A stretch of DNA of 64,000 bases, taken from contig NZ_VAVZ01000005.1 in the NCBI RefSeq assembly GCF_005771525.1, positions 1-64,000 of the forward strand, written 5' to 3'. The DNA comes from Nesterenkonia salmonea (GTDB lineage Bacteria > Actinomycetota > Actinomycetes > Actinomycetales > Micrococcaceae). Positions 18,401 through 27,329 of the stretch are shown piece after piece (within the stretch, counting starts at the first letter, position 1; each line of letters opens with the position of its first letter). The translations under genes were made by a program, and so were the position numbers. Below the pieces are notes generated by a model, which did no database searches, had not been told where the DNA came from, and worked only from the letters and a program-made list of their open reading frames with translations.

Positions 18401-19012
18401 CATTCCGTGGGCAGAGACTCCTGGCACTTCGTCTCGCCCGTCGTACTGACCCTGGTCGAGTTCTTTGGGCTCAGTCAGCGTGGTGACTTCTCCCGAGCGA
18501 GTGCTCCACAGACCCGCGTTGACGAGGCGAGGCTCCTCTATCCCGGCTACCCACTGTTTGGCTCCCACGATCTCGACAGCTCGGTGGGTTTCCTCATCCT
18601 TAACGGTGAAGATCCGGTCCTCAAGGTGTTTCAACGCCTCAGGCTCAGGCACGGCATCCGCCGGCAGGATCCATAACCACTGGAAACGTGGTGTGAACCC
18701 GTCGCCCAGCTGCCGTTCAAAGGTCCTCCACAACGGTGTGGACTTCACCCCTCCGGGACCGGTGGAGAGTGTGCGCTTGGCCTGACGACGATCGTTGAGG
18801 AGCCGGGAATGCAGCGACCGGGAGAGGTCTTGAGGTCCTTCATAGTGAGCTGAACTGAGTTCAATCACACTGTCAGCCTGCCGAGTCTGCCATTCCAGTC
18901 CCGCAGCAACGTTCAACGCGCGGCCGTGGGTGTCCCACTGCGGCGACGCAAAACCGCCGCCGTCATGAAGTACGACGGCGGCGATATGAACTCGAGCAGC
19001 AGGACCACTCAC
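15410..19012 (-). CDS. Large membrane glycosyltransferase (GT2 N-terminal domain)
   Basis: 1200-residue protein. Residues about 1-280 form a GT2-type nucleotide-sugar transferase domain (WLWILPADAVPEPEALKHLE in the DxD-like region). A single membrane segment near 285-310 and a charged linker follow, then about 11-12 hydrophobic segments (about 430-850) and an extracytoplasmic C-terminal domain (about 870-1165) closed by a last membrane segment. This GT2-plus-polytopic layout next to WhiB and DUF5719 is conserved in actinobacteria and points to cell-wall glycan assembly using a lipid-linked donor. Donor and acceptor are unknown. The stop overlaps the DUF5719 start. Confidence 0.85.
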   Translation of the reverse strand: MSGPAARVHIAAVVLHDGGGFASPQWDTHGRALNVAAGLEWQTRQADSVIELSSAHYEGPQDLSRSLHSRLLNDRRQAKRTLSTGPGGVKSTPLWRTFERQLGDGFTPRFQWLWILPADAVPEPEALKHLEDRIFTVKDEETHRAVEIVGAKQWVAGIEEPRLVNAGLWSTRSGEVTTLTEPKELDQGQYDGRDEVPGVSAHGMLVRASLFGDLGGFSPELEGDYAAADFCARAREVGSRTVLESRASVRRVAPPQREMVHRLAGSLLLTKAERRSQLRARLTQAHPVLLPLIWLGLWLAAGGRFIALLVCKAPDAGLSQFLSSAGTLINWAAISRLRRHRASGRRAALSRPERAGESGKDVLAEGRQAVRENRLSGAQLREQRRRDTTAETVGVTGERTAGVAGVPGDERALLEIGSGDGEFDQLPARGSGDRLGLFLLLTALTGVSLVGFRDLLLSGALGGGAAVPVSASMTEVWTHTLSFLVADSLGERAAADPFNLVLLILSTLSVGHASAVLLWVVILAAPLSALTAWWAAGLWSSASFHRVVTALVWALLPALQAATGQGRIGAVIAHILLPVLVLTTVRAVRAHSQRRDNAGRVAALRLTAGWETAAGAALLLAVVTAAAPVLLVPAVLCCIVTALVLRRRGRVLWLLPIPALAIFAPMLISTLDRGSSLIAALISEPGRTLTSAEAGLPAPVWQQLLGFSQAFSPAAGLPGATNSGGLIWLPEVLSADFWALRLALLIGAPLLVIAVLAMLAAGRRALVITCGLIAVGLVGYSALVGRLAAGTAGGEVVGAYTGPLVSALALCLIASAISGLQVTHRSSSALGGVFSPVASTLLVLAIFAAGVFWAAPRLMPATELTDKTITAVNDEQVLIRPGAVRTLPATAADLGMGPAASRTLVLSSSHEGVTAEIRSRGGETLDKHRSAVAGQQVPVWATVGSAASWLGNDDDAPEELSDSEQRLADLVAGVVVQGSEDIAEIAFELGIGYVLVTDGTALREAADTSSGLTSVGETEYGALWRIDSAISEELAAPQEVVGAPAAWARIVTADGEPISLLPSEHHRIDVELSEIQEPEGGALELSDETEYYVQIASERASGWQATLDGENLRPVTANSLGVAPEEVGWIRQFHLPDSFAQDPEGHLTLSHSSQFQYPILISTGALLLIFLLIALPLPRSWRILPVVSDDRLTYRPGGTL

Positions 19013-19045
19013 CTAGCGGCGCCCAAGGGGTCTGTGAGCATCACG

Positions 19046-19600
19046 TCAGCGAGCTCGCCTCTTCAACTTCCGACGCTCCCGCTCGGAGAGCCCGCCCCAG
19101 ATGCCGAATCGTTCGTCATTGGCCAATGCGTAGTCCAGGCATTCCTGCTTGACGTTGCAGGCACCGCAAACTTTTTTGGCGTCGCGGGTGGACCCGCCCT
19201 TCTCCGGGAAGAACGCCTCCGGGTCAGTCTGAGCGCACAGGGCATCAACCTGCCAGGAGAGTTCGCCTTCCACCTGCTCCGCCGGCACAAGCGTCGGAAT
19301 GCCCAGCCAGACCGATTCGACAGATTCGGCGGTGCTCGTTCCGGGGCTGGCCTGGGTGCGGCGGGAAGGCGCCTCACTCAGGGCAGTCACCGTACCGTGA
19401 GCCTCGGCTTCTGCCGCCTCAGCGGCTGCGAGGAAGGCAGTCGCCTGGTTCTCCAACGCGGTGCCGTGTTCAAGTTTCTCTGCTGCTGTTGGGTCAGCCG
19501 GATCGACGAACCAGTCTGGCGGCACGTCGAGTCCGCTGCTGCGGACAGATTTTTGGTCCTGCTCGGGGCCGATTTCACTCAGCCGCTGCGGCTTCCCCAT
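19046..19600 (-). CDS. WhiB-family [4Fe-4S] transcriptional regulator (WhiB2/WhmD position)
   Basis: 184 residues. The C-terminal 70 hold the WhiB core: Cys122, Cys145, Cys148 and Cys154 (C-x22-C-x2-C-x5-C) as iron-sulfur ligands, then FGIWGG (165-170) and a basic tail RERRKLKRRAR for DNA contact. About 110 N-terminal residues are an unusual Ala/Glu-rich extension. ATG 19600 has GGAGG 9 nt upstream, supporting the long form. The position beside the large glycosyltransferase and DUF5719 is that of WhiB2/WhmD, a regulator of cell division and septation in mycobacteria; orthology is inferred from neighbourhood. Confidence 0.92.
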   Translation of the reverse strand: MGKPQRLSEIGPEQDQKSVRSSGLDVPPDWFVDPADPTAAEKLEHGTALENQATAFLAAAEAAEAEAHGTVTALSEAPSRRTQASPGTSTAESVESVWLGIPTLVPAEQVEGELSWQVDALCAQTDPEAFFPEKGGSTRDAKKVCGACNVKQECLDYALANDERFGIWGGLSERERRKLKRRAR

Positions 19601-19785
19601 ACTGTGGGCCTCCCCCGGCTCTTTCCCTGCACTTATACACTCGTAACGGTCCTTGTCTCGCCCCTAATTACACTGGTGTGAGTAAACATTCGTCAAGTGC
19701 CGTCGGCGAGTCGCACTGGACGACGCTCAATGGGCGCTATGTGGGACGACCGCGGTGACAGCCCCTATCAGGAGGACGATCAGAT

Positions 19786-20526
19786 ATGTGCCCACTCACC
19801 TTGGGAAGTTCTCAGCAGAAACCGCCGACAGAGTTTGGGGAGCTGCTTCGCTTTCTGGACTCGCGGCCGCAGCCAGCGCTGGTGTACTACGACGGAAGCT
19901 CAGCACCGCGTGCCGAGTCAGGCCGGATCGAACTCTCCGGCAAAGTCCTGGTGAACTGGGCGACGAAACTGATCGGCCTACTCACCGAGGAGCATGACCT
20001 CTCCACAGATGATGTGGTGTTGGTGGATATGGCGCCCCATTGGAAAGCCGCGGCAGTCGCTCTGGCGGCTGGAGCAGTCGGGGCGGCGGTGCATATGCCC
20101 CGTGAAGACGGTGACCAGAGTAATCCCGACCTTCATTTGGTCGTGACAGACCGGCCCACGGAGTGGGTCGCCAACGAAGAGCTGGGAGATGCTGAGCTCG
20201 CCGCGGTGTCACTGGGCATGCTGGATGGGTCATATCAGGAGGCTACGGGTGTGGAGCTGCCCGCGTGGGTCACCGATGTCTCAGCTGAGGCTCGCCAATT
20301 CCCCGATCAGCTCCTGAGCCCGATACCTGCCGTTGAGCTGCCACAGTCAGAGACTGTCCCGGCGAAGAGCACAGTACTGATTCGTAATTGGGGCCCCCAC
20401 AGCTTCACTCATATGGTGGGCACATGGGCGGCTGGCGGCGTCGTCGTGCTCTTTCACGGAGCCGAGGGTGGGGAGATGTGGGAGCAGATGCTCCGCAACG
20501 AAGGCCTCAGTGGGCAGATCCCCTGA
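19786..20526 (+). CDS. TIGR03089 family protein (AMP-ligase-like fragment family)
   Basis: 246-residue actinobacterial protein matching TIGR03089, which resembles the N-terminal part of AMP-forming acyl-CoA synthetases but lacks the full catalytic core. Visible elements are PALVYYDG, RIELSGKVLVNWATKLIGLL, and WKAAAVALAAGAVGAAV. ATG 19786 has GGAGG about 11 nt upstream. It is divergent from whiB and overlaps the convergent gtrA gene by 20 bp. Function is unknown. Confidence 0.78.
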   Translation: MCPLTLGSSQQKPPTEFGELLRFLDSRPQPALVYYDGSSAPRAESGRIELSGKVLVNWATKLIGLLTEEHDLSTDDVVLVDMAPHWKAAAVALAAGAVGAAVHMPREDGDQSNPDLHLVVTDRPTEWVANEELGDAELAAVSLGMLDGSYQEATGVELPAWVTDVSAEARQFPDQLLSPIPAVELPQSETVPAKSTVLIRNWGPHSFTHMVGTWAAGGVVVLFHGAEGGEMWEQMLRNEGLSGQIP

Positions 20527-21031
20527 TCTGCGGAATCTCATCGGTGTAGGGGGCCGCGTGGGCGGCGGCGCGAATGGTGTCACCTTCGTTGTTTCCGGTG
20601 AAGACCCAGAGCTTATAGGCGACGAACCGGAAGCACATGGCCAGTCCCGTGCCGATGATGGAGCCGGATACGAATGAGGCCAGTTCGCTGCGCAGCCCGA
20701 GAACGTAGAAGCTGAAGGCGACGCAGCCAGACATAATGAGCAGGCCGATCACATTCATGAGGATGAACATGCCCAGCTCACGAACCCGAGTGCGAGTGCG
20801 CTGATGCCGGAAGGTCCAGTAGCGGTTCCCGATCCAAGAGAAAAGTGTGGCGACGGCCACGGCGATGGCTTTGGCCTTCACATGAGATTCATCCATGGGC
20901 CCGGTGATCAGCCACAGGAATACCGCGGAGTCGATGACGAACGCACCGGCCCCGACTACTCCGAATTTTGCTAACTCGCGCCACAATGCCTGGAAAAGTC
21001 GTAGTCCTCGTGTCCACAGATCGGCAATCAC
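20507..21031 (-). CDS. GtrA-family membrane protein
   Basis: 174 residues with four membrane segments and the GtrA signatures KFGVVGAGAFVIDSAVF and NRYWTFRHQRT. Family members move lipid-linked sugars across the membrane or support wall glycosyltransferases. Its GTG start overlaps the manA stop by 4 nt (GTGA), so it is co-expressed with mannose-6-phosphate metabolism, consistent with a polyprenyl-phosphate-mannose type role; that is inference. Confidence 0.88.
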   Translation of the reverse strand: MIADLWTRGLRLFQALWRELAKFGVVGAGAFVIDSAVFLWLITGPMDESHVKAKAIAVAVATLFSWIGNRYWTFRHQRTRTRVRELGMFILMNVIGLLIMSGCVAFSFYVLGLRSELASFVSGSIIGTGLAMCFRFVAYKLWVFTGNNEGDTIRAAAHAAPYTDEIPQIRGSAH

Positions 21032-22170
21032 AGGTCACCGTCCACGGAGTCGGGGTCCTGGCTGCGGGGTTGGGTGATGAGCAGCTGCGCATTCTCCGCA
21101 GTCAGCACCACTGACGAACCATCGGCAATATAGGCCGACTCGCCGGCACAGAGTGAGATCCCTCCTGCTGCAAGTTCTCCGGAGGTGCAGAGCGCGATCA
21201 TTGGCCCGGCTCCATCAGTGCGGTATTCCATTCCCACGTCCGGGAAGTCGATCTGAGTCAGTTGAAACTCCTTAGCTTCGGTCACATAGCGACGGATACC
21301 CGAACCGGTGAGGACGGGCTCGACGATATGGGGATTCTGTGGGGCAGTGTTCATGGTTTTCAGAAGGCCGTTGACATCAATGAATTTGGATGTCAGACCG
21401 CCGCGCAGCACATTATCCGAACATGCCTGCACCTCTACGGCAGCGCCGTGGAGGTAGGCGTGAAGTGTCCCCGGGGCCACATAGATAGCTTCACCCGGAG
21501 AAAGGTCGACACGGTGGAGCATCAGGGCGACGAAAATACTGGAGTCACCGGGGAAGCTTGCCCCAGTGCGTTTGAGGGTGTCGGCCAGAACAGGTTCCAG
21601 CGATGAGGTGTCTCGCATGGCTAGTTCCTCAGCGGCGACACTCAGCAGACCGGAGGGATCTTCCAACGCGGTGCGCACAGCAGTGGCATAGTCGTCCCTG
21701 AGAATATCCGCACACAGCGACTCCACGGCAATGGCGAGGTCACCTTCCGCGATGAGGCGTTGCACTTGGGTGAGACGGCCCACGACTGCTCCGGGATCGT
21801 CGAACCCGGAGAGTGCGATGAACGGAGTCAGTGCCAACGCCAGCTCGGGTTTGTGGTGTGGATCGCGGTAGGTCCGCTCAGGTGCGTCTACGGGGATACC
21901 CGCTGCCTGCTCTGCAGCGAAGCCTGCCTGAGCTTGCTCCTGGGTGGGGTGGGCTTGGATGGACAGGGGTATTTCGGCGGCGAGAACTTTGACCATAAAA
22001 GGCACATCAGTGAGGGTCTCCCCCGTCTCAAGACGCGAGGGATCAGCGGGGTGGGATCCCATCCATATTTCGGCCTGTGGACTAGCCGATGCAACCCAGC
22101 CGAAAAGTTCACTGAAAGCCGTTTTTGAGCCCCACGCATAGTCGCGAATGGGATTTGTCATTCTGAACAC
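21028..22170 (-). CDS. manA: Mannose-6-phosphate isomerase, class I
   Basis: Interconverts fructose-6-phosphate and mannose-6-phosphate for mannan and glycolipid synthesis. 380 residues, type I cupin enzyme: TNPIRDYAWGS start, IQAHPTQEQA (zinc ligands), YRDPHHKPELALAL and GEAIYVAPGTLHAYLHGAAVE (zinc ligand and catalytic region). The start is GTG 22170, matching the conserved N-terminus; TAGAGT at 22178-22183 puts this codon at +2 of the predicted transcript. It leads the manA-gtrA pair. Confidence 0.95.
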   Translation of the reverse strand: MFRMTNPIRDYAWGSKTAFSELFGWVASASPQAEIWMGSHPADPSRLETGETLTDVPFMVKVLAAEIPLSIQAHPTQEQAQAGFAAEQAAGIPVDAPERTYRDPHHKPELALALTPFIALSGFDDPGAVVGRLTQVQRLIAEGDLAIAVESLCADILRDDYATAVRTALEDPSGLLSVAAEELAMRDTSSLEPVLADTLKRTGASFPGDSSIFVALMLHRVDLSPGEAIYVAPGTLHAYLHGAAVEVQACSDNVLRGGLTSKFIDVNGLLKTMNTAPQNPHIVEPVLTGSGIRRYVTEAKEFQLTQIDFPDVGMEYRTDGAGPMIALCTSGELAAGGISLCAGESAYIADGSSVVLTAENAQLLITQPRSQDPDSVDGDL

Positions 22171-22282
22171 TGCTTAAACTCTATCAGCGGACCCCAGGAA
22201 CTAGCCCGCGGGTTGGCCCTGTGCGGCTCGAAGTGTGGTGAAGGTCGCAGCGAGGCCTGCAACCGTTGTTCTGACGGTGACG

Positions 22283-23941
22283 CTACTCGGCTGGGCTGCA
22301 GTCGCCGTTGCCGGTGGCGGCCTGTTCGAGGAGGCCGACTTCCCCGCGCTGCTGGGCCTCAATGAGGTACAGCTCGGTCAGCGCTGATCCATCGGGCTGA
22401 GTGAGTTCTGTGGGTTCGGGGGTCGGTTCCTCCCCCGGCTCGTCACCGGCTACGGCTTCATCGCTGTGTTCTGGGGTGGGACCAGGGGGTTCAGTGACTT
22501 CTTCAGGTGCCGCCTGATCATCGCTGGTATCGGGCTCATCCTGGGTATCGGAATCCGGCTCCTCGGAGCCGTCCCCTTCACGGGCGATGAGCTCCTCGAC
22601 CCGGGCATGTATCAACTCAAAGTCGGGGTAGGTGGAGAAGAGCTCTCCTGAGCTCCCGAAGTCTGGCGCACCGAGCGTCAGCCGCTGGGGTGAGTGATCT
22701 TGAGCATCCGCGGCGAGACTGAGCAAACTGCCCAACTGAGACTGCGGCAGGTTGGTATCAACAAGGTTCTCTCCCGCCGTCATCATCTCAGTGAACCGAG
22801 TCAGCAGCGTCTGTGGGGAGAACTGTCCGATCATGGCCTGCTGAACGCACTGCTGACGTTGGATACGGGCATAGTCGTTGCTGTGCTCCCGAGAACGCGC
22901 GAAGGAAAGAGCATCGTCACCATCGAGTTCGAGCGTACCGGGTTCGAACCACCGGTTGCCCCACTGGTTAGTTTCGGGGTGGCGGCCGCGGTAGGGCACC
23001 CAACCACCGGATTCAACGGTGATTCCTCCCATGGCGTCAATGAGTTCGGAGAAACCGTCCATGTCCACCATCACATAGCCGTGCAGGTTCAAGTCGAGGG
23101 TTCCCGAGGCTGCGTCCATCATGGCTTCGACCCCTGGGACCTCGGCCTCTGGGTAAAGGTGGCTGTAGGAGTTGTGCACTTCTGTGTAGAGGAAGTTGAT
23201 GATGCACTCATTGCCGCAGTTGTACCCGTTGGGGTACACCTCCCGCATGGGTGAGTCTTCGCTGAACTGCGCGTTCTGGAAATTGCGGGGGATGGAGAAG
23301 ATGATGGTCTCAGCTGTGGACTGATTGACGGAGACGACGTGGATGGAGTCGGGCCGCAGACCTTGGCGTCCTTCACCTGCGTCGGCGCCGAGCAGGAGGA
23401 AGTTGTAGCGGCCTTCGTCTGCGGGTATCGCTGCACCGCCACTGAAGATCCCGGCAAGGGCTTGGCGCCCCTCGTTGACAATATGCGAGGCGTATCCGAG
23501 CCCCCCTGAGGTGAGCGTCATCAGCGCGACCATCGCGACCACAAGAATTGGTTTTAATCCTGGAGCCAGTTGACCGAGCCGGATCAGACGGAATGTATCG
23601 AGCCAGAGAAGCAGCCAGCCGATAGCCAAGGCAGCTAGGACAAGGGATGCTGTCCACATGATGAAAGGCTGAGTCAGGGCGCTCAGGAGCACGGAGCGCA
23701 TGGTGAAGTACATTGCGAGTCCGAGCAGTATGGTGAACCAACAGGCCACTGTGACTGCGAGCGCGATTCTACCCAGTGCCCGGGAGCCGACGGTGACTTG
23801 GGCTCCTCCCGGCACGAGGAGCGTCAGCAGGGTGAGCAGGCAGGCGCGTTTGGTTCGATCGCGCTCACTGGCCGAGCGGGGGTTCCGCAGAGCATCATTC
23901 TGCCCCTGAAACTCGTGGTAAGTGATGGTTGGAGTCATCAC
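22283..23941 (-). CDS. LytR-CpsA-Psr (LCP) family cell-wall ligase
   Basis: Transfers lipid-linked wall polymers to peptidoglycan outside the membrane. 552 residues: an N-terminal cytoplasmic stretch, four membrane segments (about 35-55, 58-80, 95-115, 130-150), an LCP catalytic domain (about 175-400) with IPR and [17 protein letters not shown] arginines that bind the pyrophosphate, and a long Glu/Pro/Ser/Thr-rich disordered tail. Four membrane helices instead of one is a variant architecture. The start (GTG 23941 or ATG 23938) overlaps the purE stop. In actinobacteria such enzymes attach arabinogalactan or teichoic-type polymers. Confidence 0.88.
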   Translation of the reverse strand: MMTPTITYHEFQGQNDALRNPRSASERDRTKRACLLTLLTLLVPGGAQVTVGSRALGRIALAVTVACWFTILLGLAMYFTMRSVLLSALTQPFIMWTASLVLAALAIGWLLLWLDTFRLIRLGQLAPGLKPILVVAMVALMTLTSGGLGYASHIVNEGRQALAGIFSGGAAIPADEGRYNFLLLGADAGEGRQGLRPDSIHVVSVNQSTAETIIFSIPRNFQNAQFSEDSPMREVYPNGYNCGNECIINFLYTEVHNSYSHLYPEAEVPGVEAMMDAASGTLDLNLHGYVMVDMDGFSELIDAMGGITVESGGWVPYRGRHPETNQWGNRWFEPGTLELDGDDALSFARSREHSNDYARIQRQQCVQQAMIGQFSPQTLLTRFTEMMTAGENLVDTNLPQSQLGSLLSLAADAQDHSPQRLTLGAPDFGSSGELFSTYPDFELIHARVEELIAREGDGSEEPDSDTQDEPDTSDDQAAPEEVTEPPGPTPEHSDEAVAGDEPGEEPTPEPTELTQPDGSALTELYLIEAQQRGEVGLLEQAATGNGDCSPAE

Positions 23942-24504
23942 GGGCGGTGTCCACCTCTGGACCGGTAGGTGTCCAGGTGCTCGGCCTCGCTGCGCAACGC
24001 TTCACCCTTGGCGTGGGCCTGGGCGGCGAGGTCTGATTGAAAGGCTATGAGCTTGCTGCGCAGGTGTGAAGCTTGCTGGTCGGTTCCGGCAGCCAGGGTT
24101 CGCACGGCCAACAGTCCGGCGTTTCTCGCTCCCCCAACTGAGACTGTGGCCACCGGGACACCTGCTGGCATCTGCACGATCGAGAGCAGCGAGTCCATTC
24201 CGTCGAGGTATTTGAGGGGAACAGGGACACCAATGACGGGAAGCGGAGTGACGGAGGCCAGCATTCCTGGCAGATGGGCCGCACCGCCAGCACCAGCGAT
24301 GATGACTCGCAGGCCCCGGGTATGGGCTTGGGTGCCGTAGTCGATCATTTCGGCGGCCATCCTGTGGGCAGAGACGACGTCGGCTTCGAAGGTGATGCCG
24401 AATTCGTCCAGTGTTTCTGCGGCTGCCCTCATCACAGGCCAGTCGGAGTTCGATCCCATCACAATGCCGACCTGCGGTCCGCTCGGGTCGTAGGGGGAGG
24501 TCAT
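23938..24504 (-). CDS. purE: N5-carboxyaminoimidazole ribonucleotide mutase
   Basis: Purine synthesis enzyme that rearranges N5-CAIR to CAIR. 188 residues with the class I PurE motifs [17 protein letters not shown] and [11 protein letters not shown], the latter two shaping the active site. It overlaps purK by 4 nt at its start (ATGA) and the LCP gene at its stop. Presence of purK upstream confirms the two-step bacterial route. The C-terminus is about 20 residues longer than in enteric PurE. Confidence 0.96.
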   Translation of the reverse strand: MTSPYDPSGPQVGIVMGSNSDWPVMRAAAETLDEFGITFEADVVSAHRMAAEMIDYGTQAHTRGLRVIIAGAGGAAHLPGMLASVTPLPVIGVPVPLKYLDGMDSLLSIVQMPAGVPVATVSVGGARNAGLLAVRTLAAGTDQQASHLRSKLIAFQSDLAAQAHAKGEALRSEAEHLDTYRSRGGHRP

Positions 24505-25745
24505 AGTGGCGCCTCTCCTTCAGTCAGGATGTGCGCCACCTCAGCAGCATTCTGGCGCACCCTGGCCAGCCGTGCACGTGTGGCATCGTAGGGTTCATCG
24601 CGCTTACTGGTCTGCGACAGGATTGTCACGTGACCGACTTTGCGGCCAGGCTTGGGATCCTTGCCGTAGATGTGGATCTTAGACGCTCCGGAGCGTCGCA
24701 TCGCTGCCGGAAGAGCGGAGTGCAGATCTGGATTGGACCCGCCGAGCAGATTCTTCATGACGACGTACCCGCCGGCTCCACCCGTGATGGTCGTCGCTCC
24801 GAGTGGAAGGTCCAGCACTGCGCGCAGATGCTGTTCGAACTGGCTGGTCACGGATCCGTCCATTGTCCAGTGACCAGAGTTGTGCGGACGCATGGCTAGT
24901 TCGTTCACATAGAGGCCAGGTGGCGCGCCGGCACCGCCGTCGTCTTCAGCGATTTCGAAGAGTTCCACTGCGAGCATTCCAGTGACTCCGAGCTTCTCGG
25001 CGATCAGGGTCGCGATTCGCTCGGCTTCCGCCACATGAGCGGGTGAGGTGCGCGGGGCGGGAGCTACGACCTCATCGCAGACGCCGTCTGTCTGATTTGA
25101 TTCGACCACGGGGTAGGCCGCGGTCGCGCCGGAGGCCCGCCGGGCGACCTGAGCTGAGAGTTCCCTGGTGAAGGGCATTTTCTGCTCCGCCAGGAGGCCA
25201 GTCTTTTCTTCGTGTGCTCGTTCGAACCATGTTCTGACGGCGAGGTCGTTGACTGATGCGGCATCGTCGAGCACCATCACACCCTTACCGTCGTACCCAC
25301 CACGTGGTGTCTTCAACACCACGGGCCATCCGACGGCATTGCCGAAGGTTGCAAGGTCCTCAGGGCTGTGCACTTCTGCCCAGTGCGGGTTGGGCAGTCC
25401 GAGCTCTTCGACGGCTCGCCGCATGGCCAGCTTGTCCTGGGCGTAGATGAGCGCGTCCGGAGATGGGTTCAGAGTTGTTCCAGCTTGGACGAGAGCGGCC
25501 AGAACCTCGGCGGGGACATGCTCATGGTCAAAGGTCATGGCGTCCATTCGCTCTGCGAACGCGAGCACATCCTGGACTTTCCGATAGTCGCCGATGACGG
25601 TGTGGGGTATGGCCTGAGCAGCCGATGACCCCTCTGACCCGGCGAGCAGGTGAAGCTCTATGCCGAGGTGAGTAGCGGCAGGCGCCATCATGCGAGCCAG
25701 CTGACCGTCACCCAGCACTCCGATTTTCGGCACAGAAGTATTCAC
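24501..25745 (-). CDS. purK: N5-carboxyaminoimidazole ribonucleotide synthase
   Basis: ATP-grasp enzyme converting AIR, bicarbonate and ATP to N5-CAIR. 414 residues: N-terminal [17 protein letters not shown] Rossmann-like motif, central ATP-grasp with [17 protein letters not shown], and [17 protein letters not shown] at the catalytic metal site. GTG 25745 is the conserved start; a CATAAT element at 25754-25759 would place it at about +3. It is the promoter-proximal gene of purK-purE-LCP. Confidence 0.96.
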   Translation of the reverse strand: MNTSVPKIGVLGDGQLARMMAPAATHLGIELHLLAGSEGSSAAQAIPHTVIGDYRKVQDVLAFAERMDAMTFDHEHVPAEVLAALVQAGTTLNPSPDALIYAQDKLAMRRAVEELGLPNPHWAEVHSPEDLATFGNAVGWPVVLKTPRGGYDGKGVMVLDDAASVNDLAVRTWFERAHEEKTGLLAEQKMPFTRELSAQVARRASGATAAYPVVESNQTDGVCDEVVAPAPRTSPAHVAEAERIATLIAEKLGVTGMLAVELFEIAEDDGGAGAPPGLYVNELAMRPHNSGHWTMDGSVTSQFEQHLRAVLDLPLGATTITGGAGGYVVMKNLLGGSNPDLHSALPAAMRRSGASKIHIYGKDPKPGRKVGHVTILSQTSKRDEPYDATRARLARVRQNAAEVAHILTEGEAPL

Positions 25746-25886
25746 AGTCCCCCATTATGTGGCACAGCCCTGGTCAATTCCGCAATCACCACACCTGTCG
25801 GGACCGCACGCACACGGCAAATGTGGAGGCAACCATTCTAGTGTCGTGGTGTTGAACCCACCTCTCCAGGGAAGGACCGATCAACT

Positions 25887-27029
25887 ATGACGCGGTATGT
25901 GGTGACTTTTGATACAGCTGACGCCGGTGTTTTGCAGGCGGATGCCCCCGACTTGCTGGTGAGCCACGGGTTTTCCACCGACACCTATTTCTCCCGGCTG
26001 GGAGTCGGCGTTGTCGATGGTGAGCCGGAGCAGATGGAGAGTTTCAGCAGTCGGTGTCGTCAGCAGCGTCGTCCTGTGTCGTTCACTCCAGAACTGACGT
26101 ACTATGCCATCTCCCAGGGCCCCGCCTCGAGTGGACCAGCAGAGCCCCCGTACCGCGACACATCCGATTTGAGTTGGGGACTGCAGACGATCGGTATCAG
26201 CTCCGCCATAGAGCGTCATCACTCCGGGGCAGGTGTCCGCGTAGCGGTTCTGGATACGGGGTTCGACGCCGCCCATCCGGACTTCTCTTCACGCGGAGTC
26301 ATCGCTGTGTCTTTCGTGCCGAACGAGGGGCCACAGGATGCTCACGGGCATGGAACGCACTGTCTGGGCACCGCTTGTGGGCCGTGGCAGTCCGACTATG
26401 GTCCCGGGTACGGGGTGGCACCAGAGTCTGAGATGTATGTGGCGAAAGTCTTGGGCGATGATGGAACCGGCTCGGACTCCTCAATCCTTGCCGGCATTGA
26501 CTGGACCCTGCAGAACGAGTGCCACATCATCTCTATGTCTCTGGGGGCAGATGTCCGTGACGTCCATCCGCCCTATGTCGCCGCAGGACGTCGGGCTCTG
26601 GAGCAGGGTTCATTGATCATCGCCGCTGCAGGGAACAACGCCCAGCGCAACGGCGGGAACCCCGGGTTCGTCGGCGCTCCGGCGAACAGCCCCCATATTC
26701 TGGCCGTGGCAGCGGTAGGGCAGGACTTGCGCACCGCTGACTTCTCCGCGAGGTCGTCCTCCCATGATGGTGGGGAGGTCAACGTCACCGCACCGGGCGT
26801 CGACGTTCATTCAGCTTGGCCTGGAGAGGAGCGCTACCGCAGCATCAGTGGAACGTCTATGGCAGCGCCTCATGTATCCGGGATCGCTGCGCTGATCTCC
26901 GGAGTCACCGGTTCACGCGGTGAAGCCCTGTGGGAGGCTCTGATTGACTACGCAGTGCCGCTCGAGCACGAAGATTCAGAGGATGCGGGTGCAGGGCTGG
27001 CGAAGCTTCCGGACGCCAACAGCTGGTAA
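25887..27029 (+). CDS. S8 (subtilisin-like) serine peptidase without signal peptide
   Basis: 380 residues. The catalytic triad is intact: Asp123 (VLDTGFDAAHPDF), His155 (HGHGTH), Ser324 (GTSMAAPHVSG), with oxyanion Asn250 (AAAGN). Residues 1-75 (YVVTFDT... FSRLGVGVV... SFTPELTYYAIS) look like an I9-type inhibitor/chaperone prodomain joined directly to the catalytic domain. There is no signal peptide and no membrane segment, so it appears cytoplasmic or leaves by a non-classical route. GAAGGA lies about 12 nt before ATG 25887. The next gene, 19 nt downstream, encodes a small protein with a similar prodomain-like pattern. Confidence 0.9.
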   Translation: MTRYVVTFDTADAGVLQADAPDLLVSHGFSTDTYFSRLGVGVVDGEPEQMESFSSRCRQQRRPVSFTPELTYYAISQGPASSGPAEPPYRDTSDLSWGLQTIGISSAIERHHSGAGVRVAVLDTGFDAAHPDFSSRGVIAVSFVPNEGPQDAHGHGTHCLGTACGPWQSDYGPGYGVAPESEMYVAKVLGDDGTGSDSSILAGIDWTLQNECHIISMSLGADVRDVHPPYVAAGRRALEQGSLIIAAAGNNAQRNGGNPGFVGAPANSPHILAVAAVGQDLRTADFSARSSSHDGGEVNVTAPGVDVHSAWPGEERYRSISGTSMAAPHVSGIAALISGVTGSRGEALWEALIDYAVPLEHEDSEDAGAGLAKLPDANSW

Positions 27030-27048
27030 ACCCGGCGAAGGACATCTG

Positions 27049-27309
27049 ATGATGGCACACCAGGAATGGATCATCACTGTGGACGACGAGCACGTCGAAT
27101 ACATCGATGATGTGGTCCTCAGCCTGGAATCGGTTGGGTTTCACACCAGCGGGGTTCTACGCAGTCTGGGTCAAGTCACCGGAGCAACAGACTCGGGGCA
27201 GGATGCGGAGGATGCTGTGAGCCAGGCGCTTGCAGCTGTTGAAGGCGTGGCGTCGGTGGATGCCGCCCGGAGGTGGGGCGTCGGCCCGCCGGATAGCACC
27301 GTCCAATGA
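27049..27309 (+). CDS. Small I9-propeptide-like partner of the S8 peptidase
   Basis: 86-residue protein. The start is ATG 27049 (or the adjacent 27052) with GAAGGACA about 6 nt upstream. The order of elements (WIITVDDEHVEYIDDVV strand-helix, GFHTSGVLRSLGQVTG strand-turn, AVSQALAAVEGVASVDAAR helix-strand) matches the beta-alpha-beta-beta-alpha-beta layout of subtilisin I9 propeptides, including the closing LxxVEGVASV pattern seen before the cleavage site. As a free-standing protein behind a subtilisin gene it is likely a trans-acting chaperone or inhibitor. Homology is by pattern only; confidence in function is moderate. Confidence 0.7.
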   Translation: MMAHQEWIITVDDEHVEYIDDVVLSLESVGFHTSGVLRSLGQVTGATDSGQDAEDAVSQALAAVEGVASVDAARRWGVGPPDSTVQ

Positions 27310-27329
27310 GCCTTCTGGGTGCAGTGGAG

